From assembly GCF_011745365.1 (NCBI RefSeq), contig NW_024468910.1, positions 4,554,068 to 4,618,067 of the forward strand: a DNA stretch of 64,000 bases, read 5' to 3'. Within the stretch, counting starts at the first letter, position 1. Each line of letters begins with the position of its first letter. The notes under the pieces are model-generated. The model had not been told where the DNA came from and searched no databases. It saw only the letters and a list, made by a program, of their open reading frames with translations. Position numbers and translations under genes: made by a program. Source of the stretch: Cryphonectria parasitica EP155 (lineage: Eukaryota; Ascomycota; Sordariomycetes; Diaporthales; Cryphonectriaceae). This document shows positions 53,149 to 64,000 of this stretch, one piece after another.

Positions 53149-56127
53149 ATGGTCAAATCATACCTGTATGTCTCTCGCCATACGCTCCATCCTACTGATT
53201 TTTGAAGCCTACTCACAATTGTCGCACACAGGAAATATGAGCACTGCAAATCGTTCGGCTTAATTACGTCCAGCTCGTCCAACATCGTCTGGTCCTCTCG
53301 AGACAAGACCACTGCCGGAGCAGGTCAGGCTGTCGTCGCAGCTAACGAAGAGGTATTATGCTGGGACATAAAGAAGGGCGAGCTTCTGGCTCGCTGGCGG
53401 GATGAGAACTGCAAGGCGCAGGTCACTGCCATTGCCCAGAGCAAGACCGACAAGGACGTCTTCGCTGTCGGCTACGAGGACGGCACTATTCGGTTATGGG
53501 ACAGCAAAATCGCAACCGTCATCCTCAATTTCAATGGTCACAGATCCGCAATCACTACCCTTGTTTTCGACAAGTCAGGCGTCCGTCTCGCCAGTGGTTC
53601 CAAAGACACCGACGTAATAATATGGGATCTTGTGGCTGAGGTTGGCCAGTACAAACTGCGTGGACACAAGGATCAGGTGACGGGCCTGCAATTCGTTGAG
53701 CCGGACACGCAAGCAGAAGATGAGGAGACACAGCAGCTAATGGCACTGGATGGCCAAGGCGCAGGGGACGGCTATCTTCTAACAACGGGTAAAGACTCGC
53801 TCATCAAGCTATGGGATCTCTCTTCGCGACACTGTATCGAGACGCATGTCGCGCAGACCAACGGAGAATGCTGGGCTCTCGGTGTCTCACCTGACTTGAG
53901 TGGCTGTGTCACGGCCGGCAACGATGGGGAGCTGAAGGTGTGGGCTCTCAATGCCGCTGGTCTTTCCGCTGCTACCCACCAAGTCGACACACCGCAGACA
54001 ACACATTTTCTTCAGGATCGTGGGACTCTACACCGGCAGAGCAAGGACAGAGCAGTTGAGGTATCCTTTCACCCGCGGCGAGACTACTTTGCCGTCCACG
54101 GCGTGGAGAAGGCCGTCGAGATCTGGCGGATTCGGAGCGACGCCGAAGTCAAAAAAAGTCTGGCCCGAAAACGGAGAAGAAGGCGGGAAAAGTCTGCGTC
54201 TTCCAAGAAAGACAAGGCAGACAGGGATGTTGATATGGTGGATGTCGAGACCGAGGCTGATGAAGAGGCCGTTGGTGTCCAGGCGGACATTACAGATGTC
54301 TTTGGACAGCATGTCATCGTGAGAACGACGGGTAAAGTTCGATCAGTCGATTGGGCAGTCAGTCATGGGCACAAGCAGTTACAGCTACTTGTCGCGACGG
54401 CAAACAACCAGCTCGAGCTGTACGACATTGCAACGAAGGAGAAGACGAGCAAGTCAAAAAAGGAGGATGTGCCAGACTATGCAAAGTCCTTGTCGGTGGA
54501 GCTTCCTGGGCACAGGGCAGATATTCGAGCCCTGTCGCTTAGCTCAGACGATAAGATGCTTGCCTCCGCGGCCAATGGCAGCCTGAAGATCTGGAATGTA
54601 AGGACCCAGGCTTGTGTCCGAACATTCGAGTGTGGGTATGCGCTCTGCTGCTCATTTCTGCCAGGTGAACAAGTGGTCATCGTGGGAACCAAGAGCGGTG
54701 AATTGGAGTTGTTCGATGTTACATCGGCCTCTCTCATCGACAGCATATCAGCTCATGAAGGAGCGATCTGGTCTCTTCAAGTGCATCCTGATGGGCGGTC
54801 GGTTGTCACGGGCAGTGCTGATAAGACAGCCAAGTTCTGGGATTTCAAGATTGTCCAGGAACAAGTCCTCGGCACCACAAGAACGACGCCAAAGCTCAAG
54901 CTTGTGCAGTCGAGGGCGCTCAAGGTGTCGGATGATGTTTTGAGCTTGAAGTTCTCTCCGGATGCGAAACTCTTAGCTGTGGCATTGCTCGACAATACCG
55001 TCAAGGTCTTTTTCACCGACTCGCTCAAGCTCTATTTGAATCTTTACGGTCACAAGCTTCCGGTCTTGAGTATGGATATTTCCTACGATAGCAAACTTAT
55101 TGTCACAAGCTCGGCAGACAAGAACGTCAGGATATGGGGCTTGGATTTCGGAGACTGTCACAAGGCACTATTCGCACACCAGGACAGCATCTTGCAAGTG
55201 GGTTTCGTGCCTCACAACTCGGACGGGAACGGTCATCATTTTTTCAGCACCAGTAAGGATCGTACGATCAAGTACTGGGATGCCGACAAGTTCGAGCAGA
55301 TCCAAAGGATCGATGGCCACCACGGCGAGATATGGGCTCTCGCCATGGGCCACAGCGGAACATTCATGATCAGTGCGAGCCATGATAAGAGCATCCGCGT
55401 CTGGGAGGAGACAGACGAGCAGATCTTCCTTGAAGAGGAGCGGGAGAAGGAGATCGAGGAGCTGTACGAGACGACGCTAGCTACGACACTCGAGGATGGT
55501 GCAGACATGCAAGACCAGAACGGTGAAGTAGCAGCTGCCAGTAAACAGACGGTGGAGACCCTCATGGCAGGAGAGAGGATCGTGGAGTCGCTGGAACTCG
55601 GTATGGTCGATCTCGGCGTGGTTCGAGACTGGGAAGAAGCTAAATTGAGCAACCCAAACGTCGCGCCGCCACAGCGCGATCCGATATTCATGGCTTTGGG
55701 AGGTATCAGTGCAGAGGTCTATGTTATGAACACTCTCCAGCGCATCAAGGCCTCCGCGCTCCACGATGCCTTACTCGTCCTGCCATTTTCGACCGTCCCA
55801 CTTCTCTTCACGTTCCTCGACATCTTCGCCTTGCGATCGATGAATATCCCCCTGACCTGTCGGATACTGTTCTTCATGCTCAAGACACACCACAAACAGA
55901 TCGTCGCTAGCAAGACGATGCGGGCTATGTTGGACAGCATACGGACCAACTTGAGACAGGCGTTGAGAAAACAGAAGGATGAGATGGGATATAACATTGC
56001 GGCCTTGAAAGTTGTGGGGATGCAGATCCAAGAAAAGAGTATCAAGGACTATGTGGACGAAAATTGGGAGGCCGAGGAAGATGACAGCCGTGGTGTCAAG
56101 AAACGAGCTTTCATCCAAGTCTCATGA
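53149..56127 (+). CDS. UTP12: U3 snoRNP protein UTP12/DIP2 (WDR3), WD40 protein
   Basis: Component of the UTP-B module of the 90S pre-ribosome, required for 18S rRNA processing in the nucleolus. Exon 1 is only 17 nt (53149-53165, encoding MVKSY plus two bases of a Leu codon); exon 2 is 53232-56127. Total 970 aa, close to the family length. Tandem WD40 repeats fill the first ~660 residues (VWSSRDK, GYEDGTIRLWD, ASGSKDTDVIIWD, LLTTGKDSLIKLWD, GNDGELKVWAL, TGSADKTAKFWDF, TSSADKNVRIWGLD, STSKDRTIKYWD, SASHDKSIRVWEE), forming two propellers, interrupted by a basic insert (RKRRRRREKSASSKKDK). The C-terminal Utp12 domain (~790-945) contains LLVLPFSTVPLLFTFLDIFALRSMNIPLTCRILFFMLK and ALRKQKDEMGYNIAALK. 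Confidence 0.95.
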
Positions 56128-56763
56128 AGGTAGACTTCTACATCAGAAAACCAATTTCACCTTCCTAGCCCCGCACCTCAAGGGCCCAGTCCGCGATCCA
56201 TGGACGGAATCCCATCGAGTGGCCGACCGCCTGCTATTCTGAGAAACTTCTTAGGGTAAGCCTGTATAAGTAGAGGGCTTTCAAGTAGGATCAAAGTCAA
56301 GCCTGGCGCCAGGTGCAGGACCCGACGCAGGATTTGCCGATCTCCACACTTCCCCGCGTTATGGTAGTCGACGTCCTGGTCACCACCAATTCGGGTCAAC
56401 TTTAATGCCATGACCCCCAAAAGCTCGTCGCCCTCCTTAATTTTGGTCATCAGTAAGCGAAGCGAATTGCTAAAGAGGGGTTTCCGGGTACACATGAGGC
56501 ACCACTAAATTGTCGGTTCTCCAAGGCGGGACGTTTTGGGGGATATAGGTTCATTTCATAGGCTACCTCGCTCGATTACTATATATAATTCAAAATCCGT
56601 GGAGCTTACACGCAGGAACAACTTGCCTTGTCCATTACAGCGTTAAGTGATTGCTCGATTCCTGGCAAAAGCTTAGCAACGGTCTTCCTGACTGATTCGC
56701 ACGAGTGCCTACCCAATATCTTTATTGAAGACCTATATTGCTGCCACACAGAACAAAATAGAG
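56128..56763. other. Intergenic region UTP12 3' / monooxygenase 5'
   Basis: 636 bp; contains the UTP12 terminator and an AT-rich TATA-like stretch (actatatataattc near 56578). No gene. Confidence 0.55.
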
Positions 56764-59024
56764 ATGGCTCATATCAACAACAATGCCAATGGAGACAAGT
56801 TGTTCACATTGAAGGATGAACCCTTGGAGAACTTGCGGCGTCTCAAGGTCAGGGTGATTGGAGCAGGATACTCGGGAATTTTAGCTGCCATCAGGTAAGA
56901 GCGGAGGGGAGGGGATGTCGCTCACACCATACATATACGCTCATCTAACACCAAGTTTCAGGATTCCAGAGCGTCTGAGGAATATAGACCTGACTGTGTA
57001 CGAGAAAAACGAGGCTGTGGGTGGAGTATGGTAAGTAGGCCCTGATATCTACACCGGCAAGACTCGCGACGTTGACATCGAGGAAGGTGGTTGAACAAAT
57101 ACCCAGGTATGGATCAAATGCCCTCTCCACCTCTCAGTGGTGGATTGTATTGATGCTAATCCGAAATTGCTAAAGGGTTGGCCTGTGATATCCCTTGTAC
57201 GTCTACTTGCAGCCCACTCTTCCAATACTCATCTAACAGACTGCAGCTCATTCTTACCAGTATACATTTGCTCCGAATCCTCATTGGTCTTCTCTCTATG
57301 CCCCTGGCCCAGAAATCCAGAGATATCTGCAGAATGTGGCAGACAAATTTGGGGCCACGAGATTCATCAAGACGCAGCACAAGCTCCTGCGAAGCGTCTG
57401 GAACCCGGAGCGTAGGAAGTGGATGATCAGGGTTCAGAGGACCGCCTCGGGTGAGATCTTTGAAGAAGATGACGTGGATGTGCTTATAACTGCCAGGGGA
57501 ATGCTCAATGATCCATCGTGGCCCAATGTGCCTGGTTTGGACAAATTCCAAGGAAAACTTCTTCACTCAGGAGAATGGGATGATGGGTGAGTCTTCTTCC
57601 GTCTTTTCGGACCCCTTTTTGGTCATTCATATCTTGCTGCCTCTTGACTTTATGCACGCGTGATCTTTTGCCCTTAGAAGCGAGCTGATGTGAAGTAAAG
57701 ATACGATTTTCGACACAAACGCGTGGGCGTTGTTGGAAATGGTTCGAGTTCCATCCAGATTGTCCCCAGCCTGCAACCTCTCGAGGGTATCAAGATGACA
57801 GTCTTCATGCGCTCGCCGGTAGGCATTTAACAACCCCTTTACTGTTGCCAAAATCCCGGTCGTCACTAACATGTATGATTTTTGAATTCCTGGTCAAAAG
57901 ACGTGGATTTCCGGCGCTTTCGGTGATGCCGCAATGAAGGCACTCGGCTTGGATCCAGGTGACATCGAGTGTGAGTACCGAGTTCAAGATTGACTTGAGA
58001 AGCGCTCGCAGAAGCTGACAAAAAGACGTGCCAAGTCACCCCAGAGCAGCGGGAGGCCCTCGCTCGTGACCCCCAGGAATATCTCAGGATGAGGAAGGTA
58101 ATTGAGGATGGCGGAAACCTTATCCACGACTCGACCATCCGAGGGACCGAGATGCAGAAGCAGTTTGTCAGCGACTTCACATTGTCGATGAAACAACGAC
58201 TGGCCAAGCGGCCTGAGCTCTTGGACGCCATCATCCCGACGTTCGCACCAGGGTGCCGGAGGCTGACACCTGGGAAAGGCTATCTCGAAGCGCTGATGGA
58301 GGACAATGTCGACGTGACCAACGAGACGATCGTCGAGATCACCGAGACGAGCGTCAAGCTAGCAAGCGGACGCATGGTTGAGGTGGACGCCTTGGCCTGC
58401 GCCACCGGCTTCAAGACGTCCGCGCCACCCAACTTCGAGGTCGTCGGTAAGAACGGGCTGACCCTTGCGCAGAGGTGGGATCCCCATCCCGAGAGCTACA
58501 TGAGCCTGATGGTGGATGGTTTCCCCAACTACCTGATGATGTTTGGGCCCAACAGCGCCATTGGATTTGGCAGCCTGACCAAGATCCTGGAGAATGAGTG
58601 CGATTACTGTGTCAAGATCCTTCGAAAGATGCAGAAGGAGGACTACGCTACCATCGAGCCCAGGCCGGAGCGGGTCAGGGACTTTCAGCAGTACATTGGC
58701 GCCTACTTTGCCAAGACGGTGTATATGGACACGTGCAAATCTTGGTATCGGAGCGAGGGAGGCCAGGGCAACTGGATCATTGGTCTCTGGCCTGGCAGTA
58801 CACTGCACGCCCTGGAAGCGCTAAGGTCGCCTCGCTGGGAGGACTTCATCTTTGAGAGCTCCGACCCAACAGGAAACAGCCTGCGGTGGTTGGGCAATGG
58901 CTGGAGCGTGACACAGACGGATGGCGATCCATCATGGTACATCAACCCCGACGAGGTGGACTGGCCCAAGGACGGTAAACCAGAGGACAACCCACGCTAC
59001 AAGGCTCGGCCCTGGTCATATTAG
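56764..59024 (+). CDS. FAD/NADPH monooxygenase, Baeyer-Villiger/FMO type
   Basis: Class B flavin monooxygenase. Eight exons: 56764-56894, 56962-57030, 57087-57106, 57176-57196, 57247-57586, 57701-57818, 57901-57970 and 58036-59024; 585 aa. Two exons are only 20 and 21 nt. FAD Rossmann motif VIGAGYSGILAA (~33-44) is followed by VYEKNEAVGGVW. NKYPGLACDIPSHSYQYTF is assembled across three splice sites. The fingerprint F-x-G-x(3)-H-x(3)-W appears as FQGKLLHSGEW, the NADPH Rossmann as VGVVGNGSSSIQ, and the late motif as ACATGF. GPNSAIGFGSLTKILE and WPGSTLHALEAL are typical of fungal members. The substrate is unknown; these act in catabolism or secondary metabolism. There is no biosynthetic cluster around it. 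The exon 3 acceptor (aag at 57086, giving WW) is my best fit but uncertain. Confidence 0.87.
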
Positions 59025-59421
59025 GAATTTGACCAGGTTCATAGAATCGAAGACAAGAGTTACTTACTTAAATCAGTGCCCACGCGTAGACTGCAGCAGA
59101 ATGTCGTGCATGCCAGGAGCCTTGACACCCCACAGATACACGAAGAGGTCTAAGGAGCGTAGTAGCAGGGAAAGAAGCAAGCACGTACGAAAAGACACTG
59201 AACAGTTGTGACAGGATTTCTCTTGTCTATGGATGACGCAACGACCAGAGTCCTCCCTCTTCCCCCTACTCCTCCTCAGTTCCGCTGCCCACAGGCGATC
59301 GGTAGCCTCTCCCGAGCATCATGAGTTGACTATTGCACAGCGCATCCAACGCTCTAGACTTTTTACATAATACATAAGAAAAGGTAGGCAGGCATGCGTT
59401 CATGGATATCTATCGGGTTGT
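59025..59421. other. Convergent intergenic region monooxygenase / ATP4
   Basis: 397 bp of facing 3' ends. No gene. Confidence 0.6.
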
Positions 59422-60385
59422 CTATTGAGCCTTAGAAGAGACAATCTCTGCAGCAGGGTGTCAGTCAGGTATGATAAAAATGAAACGAGCCGGGAGAAGG
59501 AGAACGAGTAACGCACTCTCAACATCTGCCACGCTCTGGGCAAGGATCTGTTGCAACACCTTGGGGCTCTCCAGCTCCTTCTGCACCTTGGCGATGATGC
59601 TCTCGGCGAGCTCCTTCTGCTGGCGCTGCTTGACCTGGCCCTCGTAGCGAACCCAAGAGTCCAGAACAGCCTTGGCCTCGGCAGCCAGAGCGGTCTTCTG
59701 CTCCAGCTCGTAGGCCTCAGCCTCGAGCTTGGCGGTCTCCTGTGAAAAAGGAGAAAATAAACCATCAGCACATGCGAGCAGTAAGTTATGGCATCTCCTC
59801 TTGGGCCAACATGTATATCTCGTACCTTGGAAACCTCAAAAAGACCCTTAGTGATGTCGACGACGCCGCTCATCTGCTGGACGTTCTCAATGCGGGACTT
59901 GACGGCCTGGGTGTGGTCGGCACGGGCGGCATTCAGGATCCCAGCAATCTTCTTGTTCTGTCCCTCGGCCCACTCCTTGTACATAGGGCCGGCGTATTTG
60001 ATGACAGCACCCCAGACACTCAGCAGGCAGAAGGCCACAACGGTCTCCTCGTTGACGACGTAGTACTCGTTGCTGAGAGCGTAGATTGACAGACCGGCGG
60101 CGGAGGACAGGATGGCGGTCTTGGAGACGAGAGAGTTGCCGGGCAGGGCGTCGATGATAGACTGAGCCTTCTTCTTGGGGTCCTCGGCGGGAACGTTGGA
60201 GGAGTTGCGAGAGCCAGTAGTGGCGAGGCTGGTGATGGCCGGAAGAGTTCGGGGACAAATCGATGGCCGCACACGGGCAGCCCCTACGTCACGTCAGTCT
60301 CGTCAATTGAACAGAGAGCCAGGGCCATAAGTAGCCCAAATACACTTTACCCACCGAGAGCGGTTCTAGCTAGGCGGGACGCCAT
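59422..60385 (-). CDS. ATP4: Mitochondrial ATP synthase subunit 4 (F0 subunit b)
   Basis: Peripheral-stalk subunit of the F1F0 ATP synthase in the inner mitochondrial membrane. Exons are 60385-60355, 60283-59826, 59739-59517 and 59447-59422; 245 aa, the usual length. The N-terminal ~40 residues are Arg/Ser/Ala-rich with few acids (MASRLARTALG...), a typical mitochondrial presequence. DPKKKAQSIIDALPGNSLVSKTAILSSAAG leads to two membrane helices (SSAAGLSIYALSNEYYVV and EETVVAFCLLSVWGAVIKYAG). A long charged alpha-helical stalk follows (MYKEWAEGQNKKIAGILNAARADHT, ELEQKTALAAEAKAVLDSWVRYEGQVKQRQQKELAESI). Ends VADVEKIVSSKAQ across the last 8-codon exon. Head-to-head with NOC4. Confidence 0.95.
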
Positions 60386-60758
60386 TGTGTCGTGATGTGC
60401 GGTGGTCGTGTGGTGGTGGGTTGTGGTGGTTGAGCTTGGAGGCTTTGAGACACTTTCCGAGGCCTTACGCTTGAGAGTTGTTTGATTGAGAGGTTTGCTC
60501 CCGAACCAGCTTGGGGAGGTTCCGGGATCGTGCTAACAGAGTTAGCTCCGCCCACCAGCAAATTTAGCAGACGCAAAAGTGAGAAGATCTTAGTACTAGC
60601 GCCAAGGCTTGTGATTGGCCAGCGTCAACTTTTCAATTCTCTACGGTGCCTGAAATTTCGTGCAGGCGCTGCATTGAGGTGCGAAAGAGAGCAGGCCTGC
60701 GGGGAGAGACTTTTTACGATTTTGTACGCCGAGCAGGGCGACGATCCGAAGCAGCAAG
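60386..60758. promoter_or_regulatory. Divergent promoter ATP4 / NOC4
   Basis: 373 bp between start codons, with a GTGGT-rich stretch near 60400-60432 on the ATP4 leader side. Both flanking genes are highly expressed growth genes; shared control is inference. Confidence 0.55.
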
Positions 60759-62402
60759 ATGCCGGCCATAGTGACGGAGCCTACGACGAAGCGCAAGCGT
60801 CCTGCCACGAAAGACCTGCCAAAGAAGCGCCCACGAGCAGGCCAAGACGACGACCATGTCGATAACTCCGAGGTCGACATTCTCTCCCTCGAGACCGCTA
60901 TACTCGAGTCTAAGAAGAATTACAACAACATCACGGTCCTTCTCGACACCGCAAGGAGCCTGGAAGAGGATGAGGATACGGCGCTCCTTGCTGTCATTGC
61001 CCTGTGCAGGGTCTTCGTTCGACTTCTAGCCGCCGGCGCTCTGCTTAGGAAGAAGAGCATGCCCGAAAAGGATGTCGTTGTCGTGCACTGGCTCAGGGAT
61101 CGTCTCGCCGAGTACCACGAGATCCTCTTATCCATGTTTTCTCTCGAGGACTACGCAATGACTATCCTCACACTGTCCATGCGACTCTTGAAGACGGAGG
61201 GCCAGTACCCACAGAGTGAAAGGGATGCCTACTGCTTTCCGAAGTCGTTCCTCAAGGATATTGTTGGTGCGCTGTGTCAGTCTCTGGTCGACCCAGCCGT
61301 GCGGGCGGAATTCGTCAGCAACTTCGTCGATGAGTTTGAGGATGTGCGGCTCTACACTTTTAAGGCAGTCCACGACATCATCGGGGAGCAAAGCGCAGCG
61401 TCGTCACCGGACTCAACCTTTGACATTCTCTTTGAGCTCCTCTCGTCGATCGAAGGCGTGCCGGAGTCGTCTGAAGAGCTCGAGGACTTCTATGTTGACC
61501 CACCGGAGAAGAAGAAGGGCCACGAGCTGTTTTCTATAGCAAAACACAAGAAACAGGCACAAGAGGCATGGCTTGCGCTGATGAGGCTTGAGATGGACAA
61601 GGACCAGAGGAAACGGCTGCTGGATGTCGTGTCGAGGGTCGTCGCACCCTGGTTTATCAAGCCCGAGCTCCTCATGGACTTCCTTACCGACTGCTACAAC
61701 ACCGGCGGCTCAATGTCTCTGCTCGCCCTTTCTGGGGTCTTCTACCTCATCCAGGAGAGGAACCTCGACTATCCGGCATTCTACACCAAACTCTACTCCT
61801 TGCTCGATGCCGACATACTACACTCAAGATATCGCTCGAGATTCTTCCGCCTGCTCGACACCTTTCTAGCCTCATCACATCTGCCGGCAGCACTGGTCGC
61901 AAGCTTCATCAAGCGTCTCGCCAGGCTCAGTCTGAATGCCCCGCCGAGCGCGATAGTGACCATCGTGCCTTGGATGTACAACCTGTTCAAAAAGCACCCA
62001 ACTTGTACCTTCATGATGCACAGGATACCGAGGACGGACGAAGAGAAGGAGAGGCTTGCTGACGAGGGCATGCAGGACCCCTTCTTGCAAGATGAGGAGG
62101 ATCCGATGGAGACTCGCGCTATCGACAGCTGCATCTGGGAGATCGTGCAGCTTCAGTCACACTACCACCCCAACGTGGCAACTATTGCCAAGATCATCTC
62201 GGAGCAGTTCACCAAGCAGTTCTACCAGCTGGAAGATTTCCTTGATCATTCATATGGGAGTCTCATAGAAGCCGAAATGACCAAGAACGTCAAGAAAGCT
62301 CCGGTCGTCGAGTTCCAGATCCCGAAGAGGATGTTCCTGCCTCAGGATGCAGGTTCGGGGGTTGAGGATGGCTTGTTGGTCAAACTCTGGGAGTTCCAGT
62401 AG
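60759..62402 (+). CDS. NOC4: Ribosome biogenesis protein NOC4 (CBF/MAK21 family)
   Basis: Partner of Nop14 in the 90S/40S pre-ribosome, needed for small-subunit maturation in the nucleolus. Single exon, 547 aa, matching the family. The N-terminus is basic and nuclear-signal-like (TTKRKRPATKDLPKKRPRAG). The middle is helical, HEAT-like (LEEDEDTALLAVIALCRVFVRLLAAGALL, HEILLSMFSLEDYAMTILTLSMRLLKTEG). The CBF/Noc domain (~320-500) contains NTGGSMSLLALSGVFYLIQERNLDYPAFYTKLYSLLD, SRFFRLLDTFLASSHLPAALVASFIKRLARLSL, VPWMYNLFKKHPTCTFMMHR and a late SCIWEIVQLQSHYHPNVA. The C-terminus ends in LLVKLWEFQ. Divergent from ATP4. Confidence 0.94.
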   Translation: MPAIVTEPTTKRKRPATKDLPKKRPRAGQDDDHVDNSEVDILSLETAILESKKNYNNITVLLDTARSLEEDEDTALLAVIALCRVFVRLLAAGALLRKKSMPEKDVVVVHWLRDRLAEYHEILLSMFSLEDYAMTILTLSMRLLKTEGQYPQSERDAYCFPKSFLKDIVGALCQSLVDPAVRAEFVSNFVDEFEDVRLYTFKAVHDIIGEQSAASSPDSTFDILFELLSSIEGVPESSEELEDFYVDPPEKKKGHELFSIAKHKKQAQEAWLALMRLEMDKDQRKRLLDVVSRVVAPWFIKPELLMDFLTDCYNTGGSMSLLALSGVFYLIQERNLDYPAFYTKLYSLLDADILHSRYRSRFFRLLDTFLASSHLPAALVASFIKRLARLSLNAPPSAIVTIVPWMYNLFKKHPTCTFMMHRIPRTDEEKERLADEGMQDPFLQDEEDPMETRAIDSCIWEIVQLQSHYHPNVATIAKIISEQFTKQFYQLEDFLDHSYGSLIEAEMTKNVKKAPVVEFQIPKRMFLPQDAGSGVEDGLLVKLWEFQ

Positions 62403-64000
62403 AGAGGAACATCAATGGCAGAATGAATACACAGATTTTTGATACCCTGACACATCCTAAAAAGAAGAATGGATATGATTTTGCAACTCATGCTATACTA
62501 CTTTTGCTTGACTTGACCTGTCCCGTGAGAGACTCAAACGTATTGCTTCTCCTTTTCTATGCACAATGGCCATGTTATCGGGGGATTTTTCCCTCTCCGA
62601 AAAGCACCGAGCACAAGACCTCAGCAATGCCTGATAAACAGCTCAAAAGCTCTCTTCGGTGTACATGCCTCACCACAACTTGGACTTGAAGATCCAGGTA
62701 GTCCTCGCATCGGGCAAAACATCGGACCTTCTACATGGGTATTTTCTGGTATGAGACACCAAGTGCTAAGCAGCATCAGCTGCCCAGGCTGTGTAGGCGC
62801 TGCTGGAGAGCCATCACACTGCATGGCACTACTACGTGGTTGGCAGCGCTGGGGCTGCTTTTTCGTAGCTGCAGTTGTGACAAGTGCTCTGGGTTGTTTC
62901 AGGTGCGCGTGGCCCCAACAACCAACCCGAGAGAGTCGTTTAGGTATTGAGAGGCGCCTGGGCGGGGACCCACGGGCTGCAGGGGCCTGCTGCTGTGGGA
63001 ATCGCGTAATGCATTCGGCCTCCGCAGGCCTTGAGCTCCTCGTCCGTTGGAAAAGACAAGCTGCTACATAGTACAAGTTACAAAAACGTAGTGATCCGAG
63101 GTAGACCTACCGAGCTATGGAATCAGCCCAAACCAGAATTGCGAGCTACAGGGGGGTGTGGTGCGGAATAGGACATTTTGGCCTAATGGATTGCGCTGAG
63201 CACAGATGCCTAGTGCTTGTCTTTGGGCCAGTGCCTAAGGGAAAAGCTTGGGTTTCGAAACAATACGGAGTGCAGCAAAAACAGACTGCGTTCGAATCCT
63301 GATGCTAAACATAGAACAAGCGAGAGCGTACGGGAGGATCACCCGAGGGGAGACTTAATGATCACTCTGCCGATCCAGTCTTTGGGGACCGCAAAGGATG
63401 ACAGGATTTGTCGCTGCAAGGTCCAATGCTCCAGCCAGATGAGATTCAGTGGCTCCTGGATGCTCTTCACCGCATCAACGCCCGACAGACATCCATGCAG
63501 AGTGTGAAAGGTTGATCTTTTCAGCCACTCGGAACACTCGATCAAGGGGCCCCGAGTTGTTCCACCTTTGATTATCCCTTCCATACTGTATACTGATAGG
63601 CACGTTAAGATACCGAGTACTTGGCCTGTTTACAGAACTACTATACTGCGCAGCTCGTCGTCTGGCAGCGCGGGCCAAGTACGCGCCACTGGACCTCAAT
63701 ACTATCAGCGAGATAGAGGATGTCCGTCTACCTGCCAGGTGAGGAGCAGCGTCGCAATGTGTTGTCAAGGAAAGTTGGCATGCAGAAGCCAACAAAGCGC
63801 GGCGCCCCCGAGCAAAGCTCGAGGTTCGTCGAGCGCGCAGTCAGCTGATCCACCTTTCACGTGGCGAACAAGTATGCCAAATCCCACGACAACGACGACG
63901 GGGTCGGCTGCTTCAAAGGCTCGCTTACGCGGAGGAAGACGGCGATCCATGTTCATAGTACGGGGAATCTGCCTACACATGCAGACGGCAAGTGCAGGAA
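62403..64000. other. Right-end intergenic sequence
   Basis: 1.6 kb with NOC4 3' flank and no supported gene. Short frames on both strands (largest about 170 codons around 62559-63071) lack any family resemblance. A 5S or tRNA gene was looked for and not found. The neighbouring gene presumably starts outside the window. Confidence 0.5.

Noticed and set aside
63291..63302. GTTCGAATCC resembling a tRNA B box
   Set aside because: The flanking bases do not form a T stem, and there is no A box or acceptor stem at the right distance.

Overview
This is nuclear DNA of a filamentous ascomycete (Pezizomycotina, most likely a Sordariomycete; inferred). Genes have short GT-AG introns of about 57-170 nt, coding regions are GC-rich, and coding is spread evenly over both strands without operons. 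Nearly every gene has an obvious fungal ortholog. Almost all of the window is a conserved housekeeping segment. I found no mobile element, CRISPR array, tRNA, rRNA or secondary-metabolite cluster.

Layout, left to right. 0-10 kb: 5' half of nucleoporin NUP120 (-), vacuolar endopolyphosphatase PPN1 (+), an F-box-type protein (-). 10-16 kb: checkpoint clamp loader RAD17 (-) head-to-head with recombinase RAD51 (+). 16-24 kb: a proline-rich RING-type protein (-) behind a 5.3 kb non-coding stretch that carries a CAGGT array, a perfect 18-bp palindrome and candidate 5'-leader splice sites. 24-29 kb: class V aminotransferase (+), eRF1 methyltransferase MTQ2 (+), SmD1 (-), V-ATPase assembly factor PKR1 (-). 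29-35 kb: an apparently AT-richer, gene-poor interval holding a secreted DUF1996 protein (-) and a prolyl 4-hydroxylase-type dioxygenase (+), with 2.3 kb between them that I cannot assign. 35-39 kb: five-finger CCCH protein (-) head-to-head with TFIIF beta (+). 39-47 kb: vacuolar TRP channel YVC1 (-) and polarity protein RAX2 (-). 47-50 kb: non-coding with simple repeats. 50-64 kb: LCL3 nuclease (-), ARPC2 (-) head-to-head with UTP12/DIP2 (+), a Baeyer-Villiger/FMO-type monooxygenase (+), ATP4 (-) head-to-head with NOC4 (+), and an unassigned right end.

Functional links are loose, as is usual for fungal chromosomes. The suggestive ones are the divergent DNA-repair pair RAD17/RAD51, two 90S pre-ribosome factors (UTP12, NOC4), three vacuole-related genes (PPN1, PKR1, YVC1), and several divergent pairs sharing promoters of about 370-650 bp. 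Exon boundaries were assigned by eye from GT-AG signals, reading-frame continuity and remembered family conservation. The RING-protein start, the NUP120 start and FMO exon 3 are the least certain. I did not identify a convincing novel system. The best leads are the polylysine tracts in PPN1, the long leader and promoter of the RING gene, the altered RING ligand, the recurrent GTAC palindromes and the unassigned 31.7-33.9 kb interval.
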